From Massilia niastensis DSM 21313 (GTDB lineage: Bacteria; Pseudomonadota; Gammaproteobacteria; Burkholderiales; Burkholderiaceae_D): a DNA stretch of 64,000 bases. Position 1 is the stretch's first letter. Every line of letters starts with the position of its first letter. This document shows, piece after piece, positions 25,491 to 34,009 of the stretch. The stretch spans positions 1 through 64,000 of the forward strand of contig NZ_KB908104.1 in assembly GCF_000382345.1 (NCBI RefSeq). The letters run 5' to 3'. The position numbers and the translations under genes are program-made. Under the pieces are notes generated by a model. The model saw nothing but the letters and a program-made list of their open reading frames with translations, was not told where the DNA came from and did no database searches.

Positions 25491-28400
25491 ATGCAAGGTC
25501 ATTCGTCCCGCCCGGCAGTGAAGTGTTCCGTCATCGCCATCCATTCCGCCCTGGCGGCGCTCGGCATGCTGGCGCTGGCCGCGCCGGTTCATGCGCAAAC
25601 GGACAACGCCGTCCCGGCGGCGCCAGTCGAGGCCCCGGCCGACGGCGCCGCATCCGCGGCACCGGCGCCGGCACTGACGCCGGCCGAGAGTGCAGCCCCG
25701 GCCCCTGTGCCGATGCAGTCCGTGGTCGTTTCCGCATCGCGTATCGATCGCGCCGGCTATGCGGCGCCCACCCCGACCACGACCGTGGGCGCGGCGACCC
25801 TGGAGCAGCGCGCCACCGTCAATATCGGCGACCTCCTCAATGAGATGCCGGCCTTCCGCGCTTCCAACACGCCTTCATCCGGCGGTATCGGCAACAACGG
25901 TTCGATCCTGGCCAACCTGCGCGGCCTCACGCCGGTGCGCACCATGGTGCTGCTGAACCGCGCGCGCCTGCCCAAGACCATCTTCCCGGATTCGAGGACC
26001 AGCGGCACGACCGACCTGAGCATCGTCCCGACCGGTATCCTGCGGAATGTCGACGTGGTCACCGGCGGCGCATCGGCAGCCTACGGCTCGGACGCGGTCG
26101 CCGGCGTGGTCAACATGGTGATCGACGACGCGATGGAGGGCGTCAAGGCGACCGTGCAGGGCGGCCAGACCCGCTACCACGATGCGCGCGACAAGTTCGT
26201 CAGTGTGACCGGCGGCACCTCGTTCGCCGGTGGCCGGGGCCATATCGTGGCCGGCGCGGAATACAACGACAATGACGGCACCGACATCTTCAACACCAAG
26301 CGTGCCTGGGGCGCGAACAGCTGGGAGGTGCTGGCGGTGCCAAATCCACGCCCGGCCGGTGTGGCGGCCAACGTGATCCGGCCGAATGCGAGGTTCGCGA
26401 ATATCGCGCCGGGTGGATTGATCAGCCAGTCGAACAGCAATCCCGCCGCACTGCGCGGGCTGACCTTCGTGCCGAACGCCAATGGCTCCACCACCACTGC
26501 GCCCTTCGACTACGGCCAGTTCCCGGGTGTGTCGTTCATGGCGGGCGGCACCAACGCCTTGAACTACCAGCAATTGCGTGCGGCTATCGAGCGCGCTAAC
26601 TTCCTCAGCCATGTCACCTACAAGCTGAGCGATAACGTGACGGCCTATGTCGAGCCGCTGTACGCAAGGCTGCACTCGACGAATATCGGTCCGCAACGGC
26701 GCGATGGCGGCGGCATGGGGCCGGCCTTGACGTTCAGGCGAGATAACTATTACCTGAACAACGCACTGACCGATGCGCAGCGCGCGCTGCTCACCGACAG
26801 CGGCCTGGCGATCGGTTACATGGGCAATGATTTCGGCCCTTCCGTGATCGATACCCGCGCCACCACGTCCCGCCTGCTCGCCGGTGTGCGCGGCAACGCC
26901 GGCGGCAGCTGGAAGTGGGATGCCTATGTCCAGAGCGGCAAGAGCGTCGTCGATTACGACATCAGCAAGGTCCACAACAATCCCAATTTCATGCGTGCCA
27001 TCGACGCCGTGCAGGTGACGGCCGCCAACGTGGGCACGTCGGGACTGCCGCTGGGCTCGGTCGTCTGCCGCTCCACGCTGACGACGCCGGGCAATGGCTG
27101 CTCCCCGGTCAACATCCTGGGCCGGGCCAGCGGCTCCGAGGCTGCCTATGCCTACATCTTCGGCACTGCCAGCTCGCAGACGATCAGCAAGCTGCACGAA
27201 GCATCGTTCAGCCTGCAGGGTGAACCGCTCTCGACCTGGGCTGGCCCGGTCTCGGTCGGTACCGGCCTGGACTTCCGCAAGGAGGAACTCGAAACGACCG
27301 TGGATCCGATCTCCCAGGCAGGCGGCTGGTCGGCGCGCGCGCCTGTGGCACAGCCGCACGCGAGCTACAACGTGAAGGAAGCCTATCTGGAAACCATCGT
27401 CCCGCTGGCCAGGCATCTGATGCTGGCCAAGTCGCTGGACTTCAATGCCGCGGTGCGCCGCACCGATTACAGCACCTCGGGTGGGGTGACCACGTGGAAA
27501 GGCGGCCTGAGCTGGGAACCGATGGCGGATTTCCGCCTGCGCGGCACCCGTTCGCGCGATATCCGGGCGCCTAACCTCGGTGAGCTGTACACCCCGACCA
27601 CGCCGGCGGTCCCGCTGCCAACCGTGCGCGACCCGCGTGCGGCCTTCAACAACAGCTATAACACGCAGGGCACCGCAGGCGGCAACGCCGACCTGAAGCC
27701 GGAAATCTCCAACACCACCACGTTCGGCGTGGTCTTCCAGCCCAGCTCGCTGAAGCGCCTGAGCATGTCGGCGGATTACTACCGCATCCGCATCAACGAC
27801 GCGATCGGCACCAGTGCGGCCCAGGCCGTGGTCGACAGCTGCCTGGCCGGCGGCGTGCTGAACCCGTCCTCGCCGTACTGCTCGCAGATCACCTTCGCCA
27901 ACAACGATCCGGTACGCGGCGCGATCACCCGTGTCGCCAGCAACTCCGCCAACGTGGCCAGCTTCCGCACCGACGGCGTCGACCTGCAGGCGTCCTATAC
28001 CCAGCCGATGAAGGAACTGAACGGGAACCTGGCGGGCACCCTGAACCTGAACCTGCAGGCCACCCGGACGTTCGAATACTGGACCTCGACCGATATCTCG
28101 GCCTTGTTCCCGGAGGGGATCAATCGTGCGGGGCAGACTGGTGCAGGCTTTGGCGGTCCGGCCGGGCTGCCGAAATGGACGGCCAACGCCTCGCTCAGCT
28201 ACCGCCTGAAGCGCCTGATGGCCAACGTCCAGGTGCGCCATATCAGCCGCAGCCACCAGAACAACGGCTTCATCGGACCTGACGATCCTGCCTACAGCCC
28301 GACCCTGGGCAACAGCATCGACAACAACATGATCCCGTCGATGACCTACGTGAACCTGGGCGCCAGCTACGACTTCGGCACCAATGGCCGGCGCGAGCTG

Positions 28401-28517
28401 TTCTTCACGGTCGATAACGCCTTCGACCGCGATCCGCCCAATCCCGCCAACAACAATGCCTACTACGACCTGATGGGACGCACCTACAAGCTGGGCCTGC
28501 GCGTCAGCTTCGACTAA
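25491..28517 (+). CDS. TonB-dependent outer-membrane receptor of the uronate locus
   Basis: A 1008-residue outer-membrane importer that uses TonB energy. It has a signal peptide (about 1-36, ending PVHAQ), an unusual Ala/Pro-rich stretch, then a plug domain starting VVVSASRIDR and containing the conserved LRNVDVVTGGASAAYGSDAVAGVVN block. The large C-terminal barrel ends LGLRVSFD with a near-terminal Phe. Size and motifs match receptors for plant oligosaccharides. As first gene of an operon with an ExuT-like permease, lactonase and uronate dehydrogenase, it probably imports uronate-containing oligosaccharides or glucuronides, possibly trimmed by the upstream GH2. Two LacI-type sites precede it. 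GGAGGAG supports the start. Confidence 0.88.
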   Translation: MQGHSSRPAVKCSVIAIHSALAALGMLALAAPVHAQTDNAVPAAPVEAPADGAASAAPAPALTPAESAAPAPVPMQSVVVSASRIDRAGYAAPTPTTTVGAATLEQRATVNIGDLLNEMPAFRASNTPSSGGIGNNGSILANLRGLTPVRTMVLLNRARLPKTIFPDSRTSGTTDLSIVPTGILRNVDVVTGGASAAYGSDAVAGVVNMVIDDAMEGVKATVQGGQTRYHDARDKFVSVTGGTSFAGGRGHIVAGAEYNDNDGTDIFNTKRAWGANSWEVLAVPNPRPAGVAANVIRPNARFANIAPGGLISQSNSNPAALRGLTFVPNANGSTTTAPFDYGQFPGVSFMAGGTNALNYQQLRAAIERANFLSHVTYKLSDNVTAYVEPLYARLHSTNIGPQRRDGGGMGPALTFRRDNYYLNNALTDAQRALLTDSGLAIGYMGNDFGPSVIDTRATTSRLLAGVRGNAGGSWKWDAYVQSGKSVVDYDISKVHNNPNFMRAIDAVQVTAANVGTSGLPLGSVVCRSTLTTPGNGCSPVNILGRASGSEAAYAYIFGTASSQTISKLHEASFSLQGEPLSTWAGPVSVGTGLDFRKEELETTVDPISQAGGWSARAPVAQPHASYNVKEAYLETIVPLARHLMLAKSLDFNAAVRRTDYSTSGGVTTWKGGLSWEPMADFRLRGTRSRDIRAPNLGELYTPTTPAVPLPTVRDPRAAFNNSYNTQGTAGGNADLKPEISNTTTFGVVFQPSSLKRLSMSADYYRIRINDAIGTSAAQAVVDSCLAGGVLNPSSPYCSQITFANNDPVRGAITRVASNSANVASFRTDGVDLQASYTQPMKELNGNLAGTLNLNLQATRTFEYWTSTDISALFPEGINRAGQTGAGFGGPAGLPKWTANASLSYRLKRLMANVQVRHISRSHQNNGFIGPDDPAYSPTLGNSIDNNMIPSMTYVNLGASYDFGTNGRRELFFTVDNAFDRDPPNPANNNAYYDLMGRTYKLGLRVSFD

Positions 28518-28538
28518 GGGCAGGGAAGGAAAGTACCT

Positions 28539-28570
28539 GCGGCGGCCGGCGTGGAAACGCCGGCCGCCGC
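28539..28570 (+). terminator. Strong hairpin between TonB receptor and transporter genes
   Basis: Fourteen-base perfect arms (28539-28552 and 28557-28570, starting GCGGCGGCC) enclose a GGAA tetraloop. No T-run follows, so it probably stabilises the TonB mRNA or attenuates the downstream genes rather than terminating fully. Confidence 0.6.
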
Positions 28571-28609
28571 TGAAGCATGTCAGCACACATACAAGGAACA
28601 GGCCCGACC

Positions 28610-29995
28610 ATGACACGCAATGCTATCGGCAACTACAGGTGGACCATCTGCGCCCTCCTGTTCTTCGCAACCACCATCAACTACCTCGACCGGCAAGTCC
28701 TCAGCCTGCTGGCCCCGATGCTGTCGCAGGAATTCGGCTGGTCGAACACCGACTACGCCAACATCGCGGCCGCCTTCCAGTTCATCTACGCCATCTCGAT
28801 GCTGTTCGCCGGACGCGTCGTGGACCGCCTCGGCACCAGGCATTCCTACCAGCTGGCGATCCTGGTCTGGTCGCTCGGCGCGGTCGCGCATGCCTATGCG
28901 ATCACGCTCGGCGAAGCCGTCAACAGCGTGTTCGCCACCATCGGCCTGGCCGCGGTGCCGGTCTCGGTCGCCGGCTTCATCGTGGCGCGCGCCATCCTGG
29001 CGATCGGGGAAGCGGGCAACTTCCCGGCGGCGATCAAGGCCACCGCCGAGTATTTCCCGAAGTCCGAGCGCTCCTTCGCGACCGGCATTTTCAATTCCGG
29101 CGCCAACATCGGCGCGATCCTGGCGCCGCTCACGGTGCCGATCATGGCCGTCCTGTGGGGCTGGCAATCCGCCTTCATCTGGATCGGCGCCATCGGCCTG
29201 GTCTGGATGGTGTTCTGGGGCGTGCTGTTCGACGAGCCCGCGCGCCAGCGGCGCCTGGGCAAGGCCGAGCTCGCGTACATCCAGGGCGACGCCGGCGAGG
29301 AGCCGCAAGCCACGCCGGCGCCCGCACGCAAGGCCTCCTGGTCCGAGCTGCTGCGCCAGCGCCAGACCTGGGCCTTCACGGCCGGGAAGTTCCTGACCGA
29401 CGGCGTCTGGTGGTTCTTCCTGTTCTGGCTGCCGAAATACCTGTCCAGCACCTACCACATCAGCGCCACCGAGATGGTCCTGCCGCTGACGGTGGTGTAC
29501 AGCATGACCATGGTCGGCAGCATCGCCGGCGGCTGGTGGCCCTCGGTCTTCATCAGGCGCGGCGACCGCCCGTTCGACGCCCGCATGAAAGCGATGCTGC
29601 GCATTGCCCTGATCCCGCTGGTGGTGCTGCTGGCCCAGCCGCTGGGCGCCATCAGCTACTGGCTGCCGGTGATCCTGATCGGCATCGGCGCCTCGGCCCA
29701 CCAGGCCTGGTCCTGCAACCTGTTCACCACGACCTCGGACCTGTTCCCGAAGCACAGCGTGGCCTCGGTGGTCGGCGTCGGCGGCCTGGCGGGCGGCATC
29801 GGCGCGGTCCTGATGACCAAGCTGGGCGGCGCACTGTTCGACCACTACGGCGCGCTGGGCCGGATCCAGACCGGCTACATGATCATGTTCAGCATCTGCG
29901 CGACGGCCTACCTGGTGGCCTGGGGCGCGATCAAGCTGCTGGTCCCGGCCCAGGAGGCCCCAACCCTGCCCACGGAGCTGGCAAATGCAGGCTGA
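28610..29995 (+). CDS. MFS hexuronate transporter, ExuT-like
   Basis: A 461-residue inner-membrane anion:cation symporter with 12 helices. The N-terminus NYRWTICALLFFATTINYLDRQVLS is the hallmark of the ExuT/GudP branch, which carries galacturonate, glucuronate or aldarates. FPAAIKATAEYFPKSERSFATGIFNSGANIGAILAP is the second classic block. The ATG at 28610 is preferred: an in-frame ATG at 28577 directly abuts the hairpin and lacks a ribosome site, whereas AAGGA precedes 28610. It overlaps the lactonase start by 11 bp. With the dehydrogenase and lactonase it forms an oxidative uronate pathway. Confidence 0.9.
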   Translation: MTRNAIGNYRWTICALLFFATTINYLDRQVLSLLAPMLSQEFGWSNTDYANIAAAFQFIYAISMLFAGRVVDRLGTRHSYQLAILVWSLGAVAHAYAITLGEAVNSVFATIGLAAVPVSVAGFIVARAILAIGEAGNFPAAIKATAEYFPKSERSFATGIFNSGANIGAILAPLTVPIMAVLWGWQSAFIWIGAIGLVWMVFWGVLFDEPARQRRLGKAELAYIQGDAGEEPQATPAPARKASWSELLRQRQTWAFTAGKFLTDGVWWFFLFWLPKYLSSTYHISATEMVLPLTVVYSMTMVGSIAGGWWPSVFIRRGDRPFDARMKAMLRIALIPLVVLLAQPLGAISYWLPVILIGIGASAHQAWSCNLFTTTSDLFPKHSVASVVGVGGLAGGIGAVLMTKLGGALFDHYGALGRIQTGYMIMFSICATAYLVAWGAIKLLVPAQEAPTLPTELANAG

Positions 29996-30884
29996 GATCG
30001 AACGTATCGGCGCACTCAACTGCGCGGTGGGCGAAAGCCCGGTGTGGAACGCACTGGAGAGCGCGTGGTATTGGGTCGACATCACGGCCCGCCGGATCTG
30101 GCGCCTGGATGGCGTCAGCGGGGCGCTGCGCTGCTGGAGTACGCCGGAGATGGTCGCCTGCATCGCCGTCGCCAGCGGCGGCGGCTTCATCGCCGGCATG
30201 GAAAGCGGCGTGTTCAGGCTGGAACTGGGCGCGGACGATGCGGTGGCGGCGCAGCTGCTCGCCGCGCCGGCGGAACTGGGACCGGGCATGCGCTTCAACG
30301 ACGGTCGCTGCGACCGCCAGGGACGCTTCTGGGCCGGCACCATGGTCATGGACATGTCCCTGGCGCGCGCCGACGGCCGGCTGTACCGCTACGACGCCGC
30401 CGAAGGATTGTCGGCGCCGGTCGTGTCGGAACTGGTCACGCAGAACGGCCTGGCCTGGTCGCCGGATGGCCGCACCATGTACCTGTCCGATTCGCATCCT
30501 TCGCGCCAGCTGGTCTGGGCCTTCGACTACGATGTGGATGCCGGCATGCCGCATGGCCGCCGCCCGTTCGTCGACATGAACGGGTATCCCGGCCGGCCGG
30601 ACGGGGCAGCGATCGACAGCGACAGCTGCTACTGGACCGCCGCCAACGACGCCGGCCTGCTGTTGCGCTTTACCCCGGAAGGCGTGCTCGATCGCGAGAT
30701 TGCGCTGCCCATGGCCAAGCCATCGATGTGCAGCTTCGGTGGCCCGGATCTCGACACGCTGCTGGTCACCTCGATCAATCCCGCAAGCCCGGCCGGCCCG
30801 AAGGATGCCGCCGGCTTCCCGGGCGCCGTGCTGCTGGTGCGGCCGGGAGTGAGCGGCCTGGCGGAAACCCCGTTCGCCGCCTGA
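29985..30884 (+). CDS. SMP-30/gluconolactonase family aldonolactonase (uronolactonase-type)
   Basis: A 299-residue six-bladed beta-propeller metal hydrolase. Metal ligands fit Glu17 in GESPVW, Asn in RFNDGRCD, Asn in QNGLAWSPDG and Asp in GRPDGAAID, the usual order in SMP-30. No signal peptide is seen, so it is cytosolic. It probably opens the 1,5-lactone made by uronate dehydrogenase, giving galactarate or glucarate (UxuL-like). Its start overlaps the permease end by 11 bp, which implies coupled expression. The particular lactone is inferred from neighbours. Confidence 0.88.
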   Translation: MQAEIERIGALNCAVGESPVWNALESAWYWVDITARRIWRLDGVSGALRCWSTPEMVACIAVASGGGFIAGMESGVFRLELGADDAVAAQLLAAPAELGPGMRFNDGRCDRQGRFWAGTMVMDMSLARADGRLYRYDAAEGLSAPVVSELVTQNGLAWSPDGRTMYLSDSHPSRQLVWAFDYDVDAGMPHGRRPFVDMNGYPGRPDGAAIDSDSCYWTAANDAGLLLRFTPEGVLDREIALPMAKPSMCSFGGPDLDTLLVTSINPASPAGPKDAAGFPGAVLLVRPGVSGLAETPFAA

Positions 30885-30934
30885 GCGCGACCGGCCTGCA
30901 GTATCATTATTTTTATTATTGTGACATTCGACCG

Positions 30935-31744
30935 ATGACGAAACCATTCAAACGCATCCTGTTCACCGGCGCCGCGGGCAATCTCGGCCAGCGCCTGCGC
31001 GAACGCCTCCATGAATTCGCCGACATCGTGCGCCTGGCCGACATGGCGGACATCGGACCCGCCGGCCCCGGCGAAGAAGTGGTCCGGTGCGACCTCTCGA
31101 ATCGCGACCAGGTCTTCCGGATGTGCGAAGGGGTGGAAGCCATCCTGCACTTCGGCGGCGTCTCGACCGAGCAGGCCTTCGAGCCCATCATGCAGGGCAA
31201 CATCCTGGGGATGGTCAACCTGTACGAGGCGGTGCACAAGCTGGGCATCCGGCGCGTGGTGTTTGCCAGCACCAACCACACGATGGGCATGTACAAGACC
31301 ACCGACAGCGTCGACGCCACGATGCCGACCCGGCCCGACGGCTACTACGGCGTATCGAAGGTCTTCGGCGAACAGCTGTCGCGCTATTACTGGGACCGGT
31401 TCGGCATCGAGACGGTATGCCTGCGCATCGGCTACTGCTTCCCGGAGCCGACCACCTATCGCCAGATGCTCACCTGGCTCGGGCTCGACGACCTGGTGCA
31501 GCTGCTGCGCCGCTCGCTGGTGACGCCGCGCGTGGGCCACACCATCGCCTTCGGCGTCTCGGACAATCCGGGCCGCTGGTGGGACGACCGCCACTCGCGC
31601 CACCTGGCCTACCGGCCGACCCAGGGCTCGAGCGAGTTCGCGCACCTGATTCCGGAGACGCCCGATTGGTCGGATCCCGAGGACATCACGCTCACGCACC
31701 AGGGCGGGGCATTCCTGATGAACGGGCCCAAGTACCCATCCTGA
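30935..31744 (+). CDS. udh: NAD-dependent uronate dehydrogenase
   Basis: A 269-residue extended short-chain dehydrogenase. The NAD motif TGAAGNLG occupies residues 11-18, and the catalytic YxxxK is Tyr138/Lys142 in GYYGVSK. The sequence STNHTMGMYK and the LRIGYCFPEPTTYRQM and SDNPGRWWDD segments match bacterial uronate dehydrogenases closely. It oxidises glucuronate or galacturonate to the aldarolactone, the substrate of the upstream lactonase. The start at 30935 places the glycine motif at the usual position. The preceding AT-rich 50 bp breaks the tight packing of the operon and may hold an internal promoter. Downstream aldarate dehydratases are not in this window. Confidence 0.92.
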   Translation: MTKPFKRILFTGAAGNLGQRLRERLHEFADIVRLADMADIGPAGPGEEVVRCDLSNRDQVFRMCEGVEAILHFGGVSTEQAFEPIMQGNILGMVNLYEAVHKLGIRRVVFASTNHTMGMYKTTDSVDATMPTRPDGYYGVSKVFGEQLSRYYWDRFGIETVCLRIGYCFPEPTTYRQMLTWLGLDDLVQLLRRSLVTPRVGHTIAFGVSDNPGRWWDDRHSRHLAYRPTQGSSEFAHLIPETPDWSDPEDITLTHQGGAFLMNGPKYPS

Positions 31745-31752
31745 GCATTCCC

Positions 31753-32814
31753 ATGAGCGAGAATCCAAGTGCTACCGCAGCGCCGCAGGAGACCGTGCGG
31801 CGCCGCCGCCGGCACGGCGGCCTAACCTTGCGCGACGTGGCCAAGCTGGCCGGGGTGGCCCCGATCACGGCCTCGCGCGCGCTGAACACCCCGGACGCGG
31901 TGTCGCCGGAGATCCTGGCGCGCGTGCGCGACGCGGTCGAGCGCACGGGCTATGTGCCGAACATCCTGGCCGGCGGCCTGGCGTCGCGCCAGACCCGGCT
32001 GGTGGCGGCGGTGGTTCCCACCATTTCCAGTCCGGTGTTCCCGGAGATGATCGAGGCCCTGACCAACGCGCTCGCCGCCGCCGGCTACCAGCTGATGCTG
32101 GGGCAGAGCGGCTATGCGGATTCGCGCGAGGACGAGCTGCTGGAAGCGATCATCGGGCGCCGTGCCGATGGGGTGGTGCTGACCGGCGTGTCGCGCTCCC
32201 CGCTGGCAAGGCGGCGGCTGATCGCAAGCGGCATCCCGGTCGTGGAGACCTGGGACTACACGCCGACGCCGATCGACATGCTGGTGGGTTTTTCGCACAC
32301 CAAGCTCGGCAGCGCGGTCGCCGCCTACCTGCATGGGCGGGGACGGCGCCGGGTGGCCGTCATCGGCGCCGGCGACGAACGCGCGCGCCAGCGCACGAAT
32401 GCATTCATCCAGACTGCCCAGGCGCTGAAGATGGCCGGGCCGGGCGGCCAGGTGCCGACCTTCCATGTGCCGGCGCCGACCACCGTGGGACTGGGACGAA
32501 GCGGGTTGCGGGCGCTGCTGGCCGAGCATCCCGATATCGACGCCGTGTTCTGCAGCTCGGACATGCTCGCCATGGGCGTGCTCCACGAGGCGCAGGCCCA
32601 GGGCATTGCGATTCCGGACCGGCTGGGCGTGATCGGGATGGGCGACCAGGGATTCTCGCGCGACGTGCATCCGGCGCTGACCACGGTGCGCATCGACGGC
32701 AACGTGATCGGGGAGACCGCCGCGCACTTCATCCTGGAGCGGATCGCCGGACGCCAGGTTGCCGATCCGGTGCGCGATATCGGCTTCACGATCGTCGAGC
32801 GGGCGACCATCTGA
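31753..32814 (+). CDS. LacI-family regulator of the uronate operon
   Basis: A 353-residue repressor. The helix-turn-helix (LTLRDVAKLAGVAPITASRALN, about residues 24-45) and hinge helix (VPNILAGGLASRQT) are followed by a sugar-binding-type effector domain. The GntR-like sequence around VVETWDYTPTPIDMLVGFSH fits gluconate, aldarate or uronate-type ligands. It begins 8 bp after the dehydrogenase stop as the last operon gene, so control is autogenous. The GGTACCGGTACC palindromes before the TonB gene are the likely targets, because their central CG fits LacI-family binding. Confidence 0.9.
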   Translation: MSENPSATAAPQETVRRRRRHGGLTLRDVAKLAGVAPITASRALNTPDAVSPEILARVRDAVERTGYVPNILAGGLASRQTRLVAAVVPTISSPVFPEMIEALTNALAAAGYQLMLGQSGYADSREDELLEAIIGRRADGVVLTGVSRSPLARRRLIASGIPVVETWDYTPTPIDMLVGFSHTKLGSAVAAYLHGRGRRRVAVIGAGDERARQRTNAFIQTAQALKMAGPGGQVPTFHVPAPTTVGLGRSGLRALLAEHPDIDAVFCSSDMLAMGVLHEAQAQGIAIPDRLGVIGMGDQGFSRDVHPALTTVRIDGNVIGETAAHFILERIAGRQVADPVRDIGFTIVERATI

Positions 32815-32827
32815 CCCGCTTTCCGTG

Positions 32828-33808
32828 TCAGGCGCAGGCCGCCAGGCGCGGGCGCGCGCGTTCCCGGGACGCGGCGAGCGGCGGGGCGCCGGATGCGGCG
32901 CCGGCCGGCTCCGCGCTGGCCACCTCGACCAGCAGGGCGCGCAGCCACAGGTGCGCCGGATCCTGGTCGAGGAAGCGGTTCCATTGCATGCACATGTCCA
33001 CGGTCGGGATGGGCAATGGCGGCGCGACCAGGCGGATCGGGTAATAGCGGGCCAGCGCATGCGCCAGGCGGGTGTGCATCGTCGCGATCCGGTTGGTGCC
33101 GATCACGAAGTGCGGGATGCTCGTAAAGTTGGTGGTCGTGACCTCGATGCGCCGGTCGTAGCCGCTCTCTTTCAGGAAGCACTGCTCGAAGCTGGCGATC
33201 GCATTGCCGAAGCGGGAAGACACGTGGCCCAGGCCCATGTACTGGTCCAGCGGCAGGGTCTCGCCCACGACGTCGTTGCCGCTCCAGACGATGCACGTAT
33301 AGGTGTCTTCGAACAGCAGTTCGGTCGGTTGCAAGTCGGACGTGAATTTCCTGGGCAGGATCACCAGGTCGACTTCGCCGCGCTCGAGCTGCTCCATCGC
33401 GTTCGGCGTGGTGGGCAGAATGTCGAGCATGATGCCGGGCGCGATCGCGCCGACGCGGCGGCCCAGTTCCCCCAGCACGACGGTCGAGACATAGTCGGAA
33501 GCGAGGATGCGGAATGCGCGTTGCGCGGTCTGCGGATCGAACACGGGCTTGATTTCAATGGTCGCCTGGATCTGGAGCAGTACGCTCCGGACCGGTTCGC
33601 TCAGGCTGACGGCCAGCGGTGTGAGGGTGAGATTGCGGCCGACCGATACCAGCAGTTCGTCCTTGAAATAGTCGCGCAGCCGGGCCAGGACGCCACTGGT
33701 TGCGGACTGGCTCAGGTTGAGGCGCTTCGCACTGCGGGTGATGCTCTTTTCGCTGAGCAGCACGTCGAGGGCCACGAGCAGGTTGAGGTCAAGGCGGTTG
33801 AAACGCAT
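32828..33808 (-). CDS. NodD-like LysR-type regulator, first paralogue
   Basis: A 326-residue LysR regulator. The start MRFNRLDLNLLVALDVLLSEKSIT is the NodD-type N-terminus, and the effector domain continues with NodD-like blocks (FRILASDYVSTVVLGELGRRV, ERGEVDLVILPR). NodD proteins and relatives such as FdeR respond to flavonoids and aromatic compounds. It resembles the LysR at 59096 in both domains. The ATG at 33808 has GGAGA upstream and matches the family start. Its neighbours are an unrelated LacI operon on either side, so its target is not shown by position. It is a candidate reader of the GATA-N5-TATC boxes. Confidence 0.88.
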   Translation of the reverse strand: MRFNRLDLNLLVALDVLLSEKSITRSAKRLNLSQSATSGVLARLRDYFKDELLVSVGRNLTLTPLAVSLSEPVRSVLLQIQATIEIKPVFDPQTAQRAFRILASDYVSTVVLGELGRRVGAIAPGIMLDILPTTPNAMEQLERGEVDLVILPRKFTSDLQPTELLFEDTYTCIVWSGNDVVGETLPLDQYMGLGHVSSRFGNAIASFEQCFLKESGYDRRIEVTTTNFTSIPHFVIGTNRIATMHTRLAHALARYYPIRLVAPPLPIPTVDMCMQWNRFLDQDPAHLWLRALLVEVASAEPAGAASGAPPLAASRERARPRLAACA

Positions 33809-33838
33809 GGGGGTCTCCTGGTGTCTTTCCTGGATATA

Positions 33839-33896
33839 TGACAGCGCTGACATTTCCAGGTGATGCAAAAGATACCCACGGATGTCAGCGCTGTCA
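33839..33896. promoter_or_regulatory. Paired AGCGCT palindromes between LysR and LacI genes
   Basis: TGACAGCGCTGACAT (33839-33853) and ATGTCAGCGCTGTCA (33882-33896) are exact reverse complements, and each is nearly self-palindromic around AGCGCT. Sites of the form TGACAGCGCTGTCA are known for LacI-family regulators of carbohydrate genes in Xanthomonas and relatives. The centres lie 44 bp apart, about four helical turns. The LacI at 34010 is the likely binder; LysR control is less likely. Confidence 0.6.
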
Positions 33897-34009
33897 ACGA
33901 ATTATGAGAAAATGTTGCGTGCCGGCCCTGCGGCGCCTCGCGGGAATCCACCCAGGCTGCGCCAGCCTTTGCGGGGACGCTGTCGATGGAGGAGTGACGG
34001 TCAATATGG

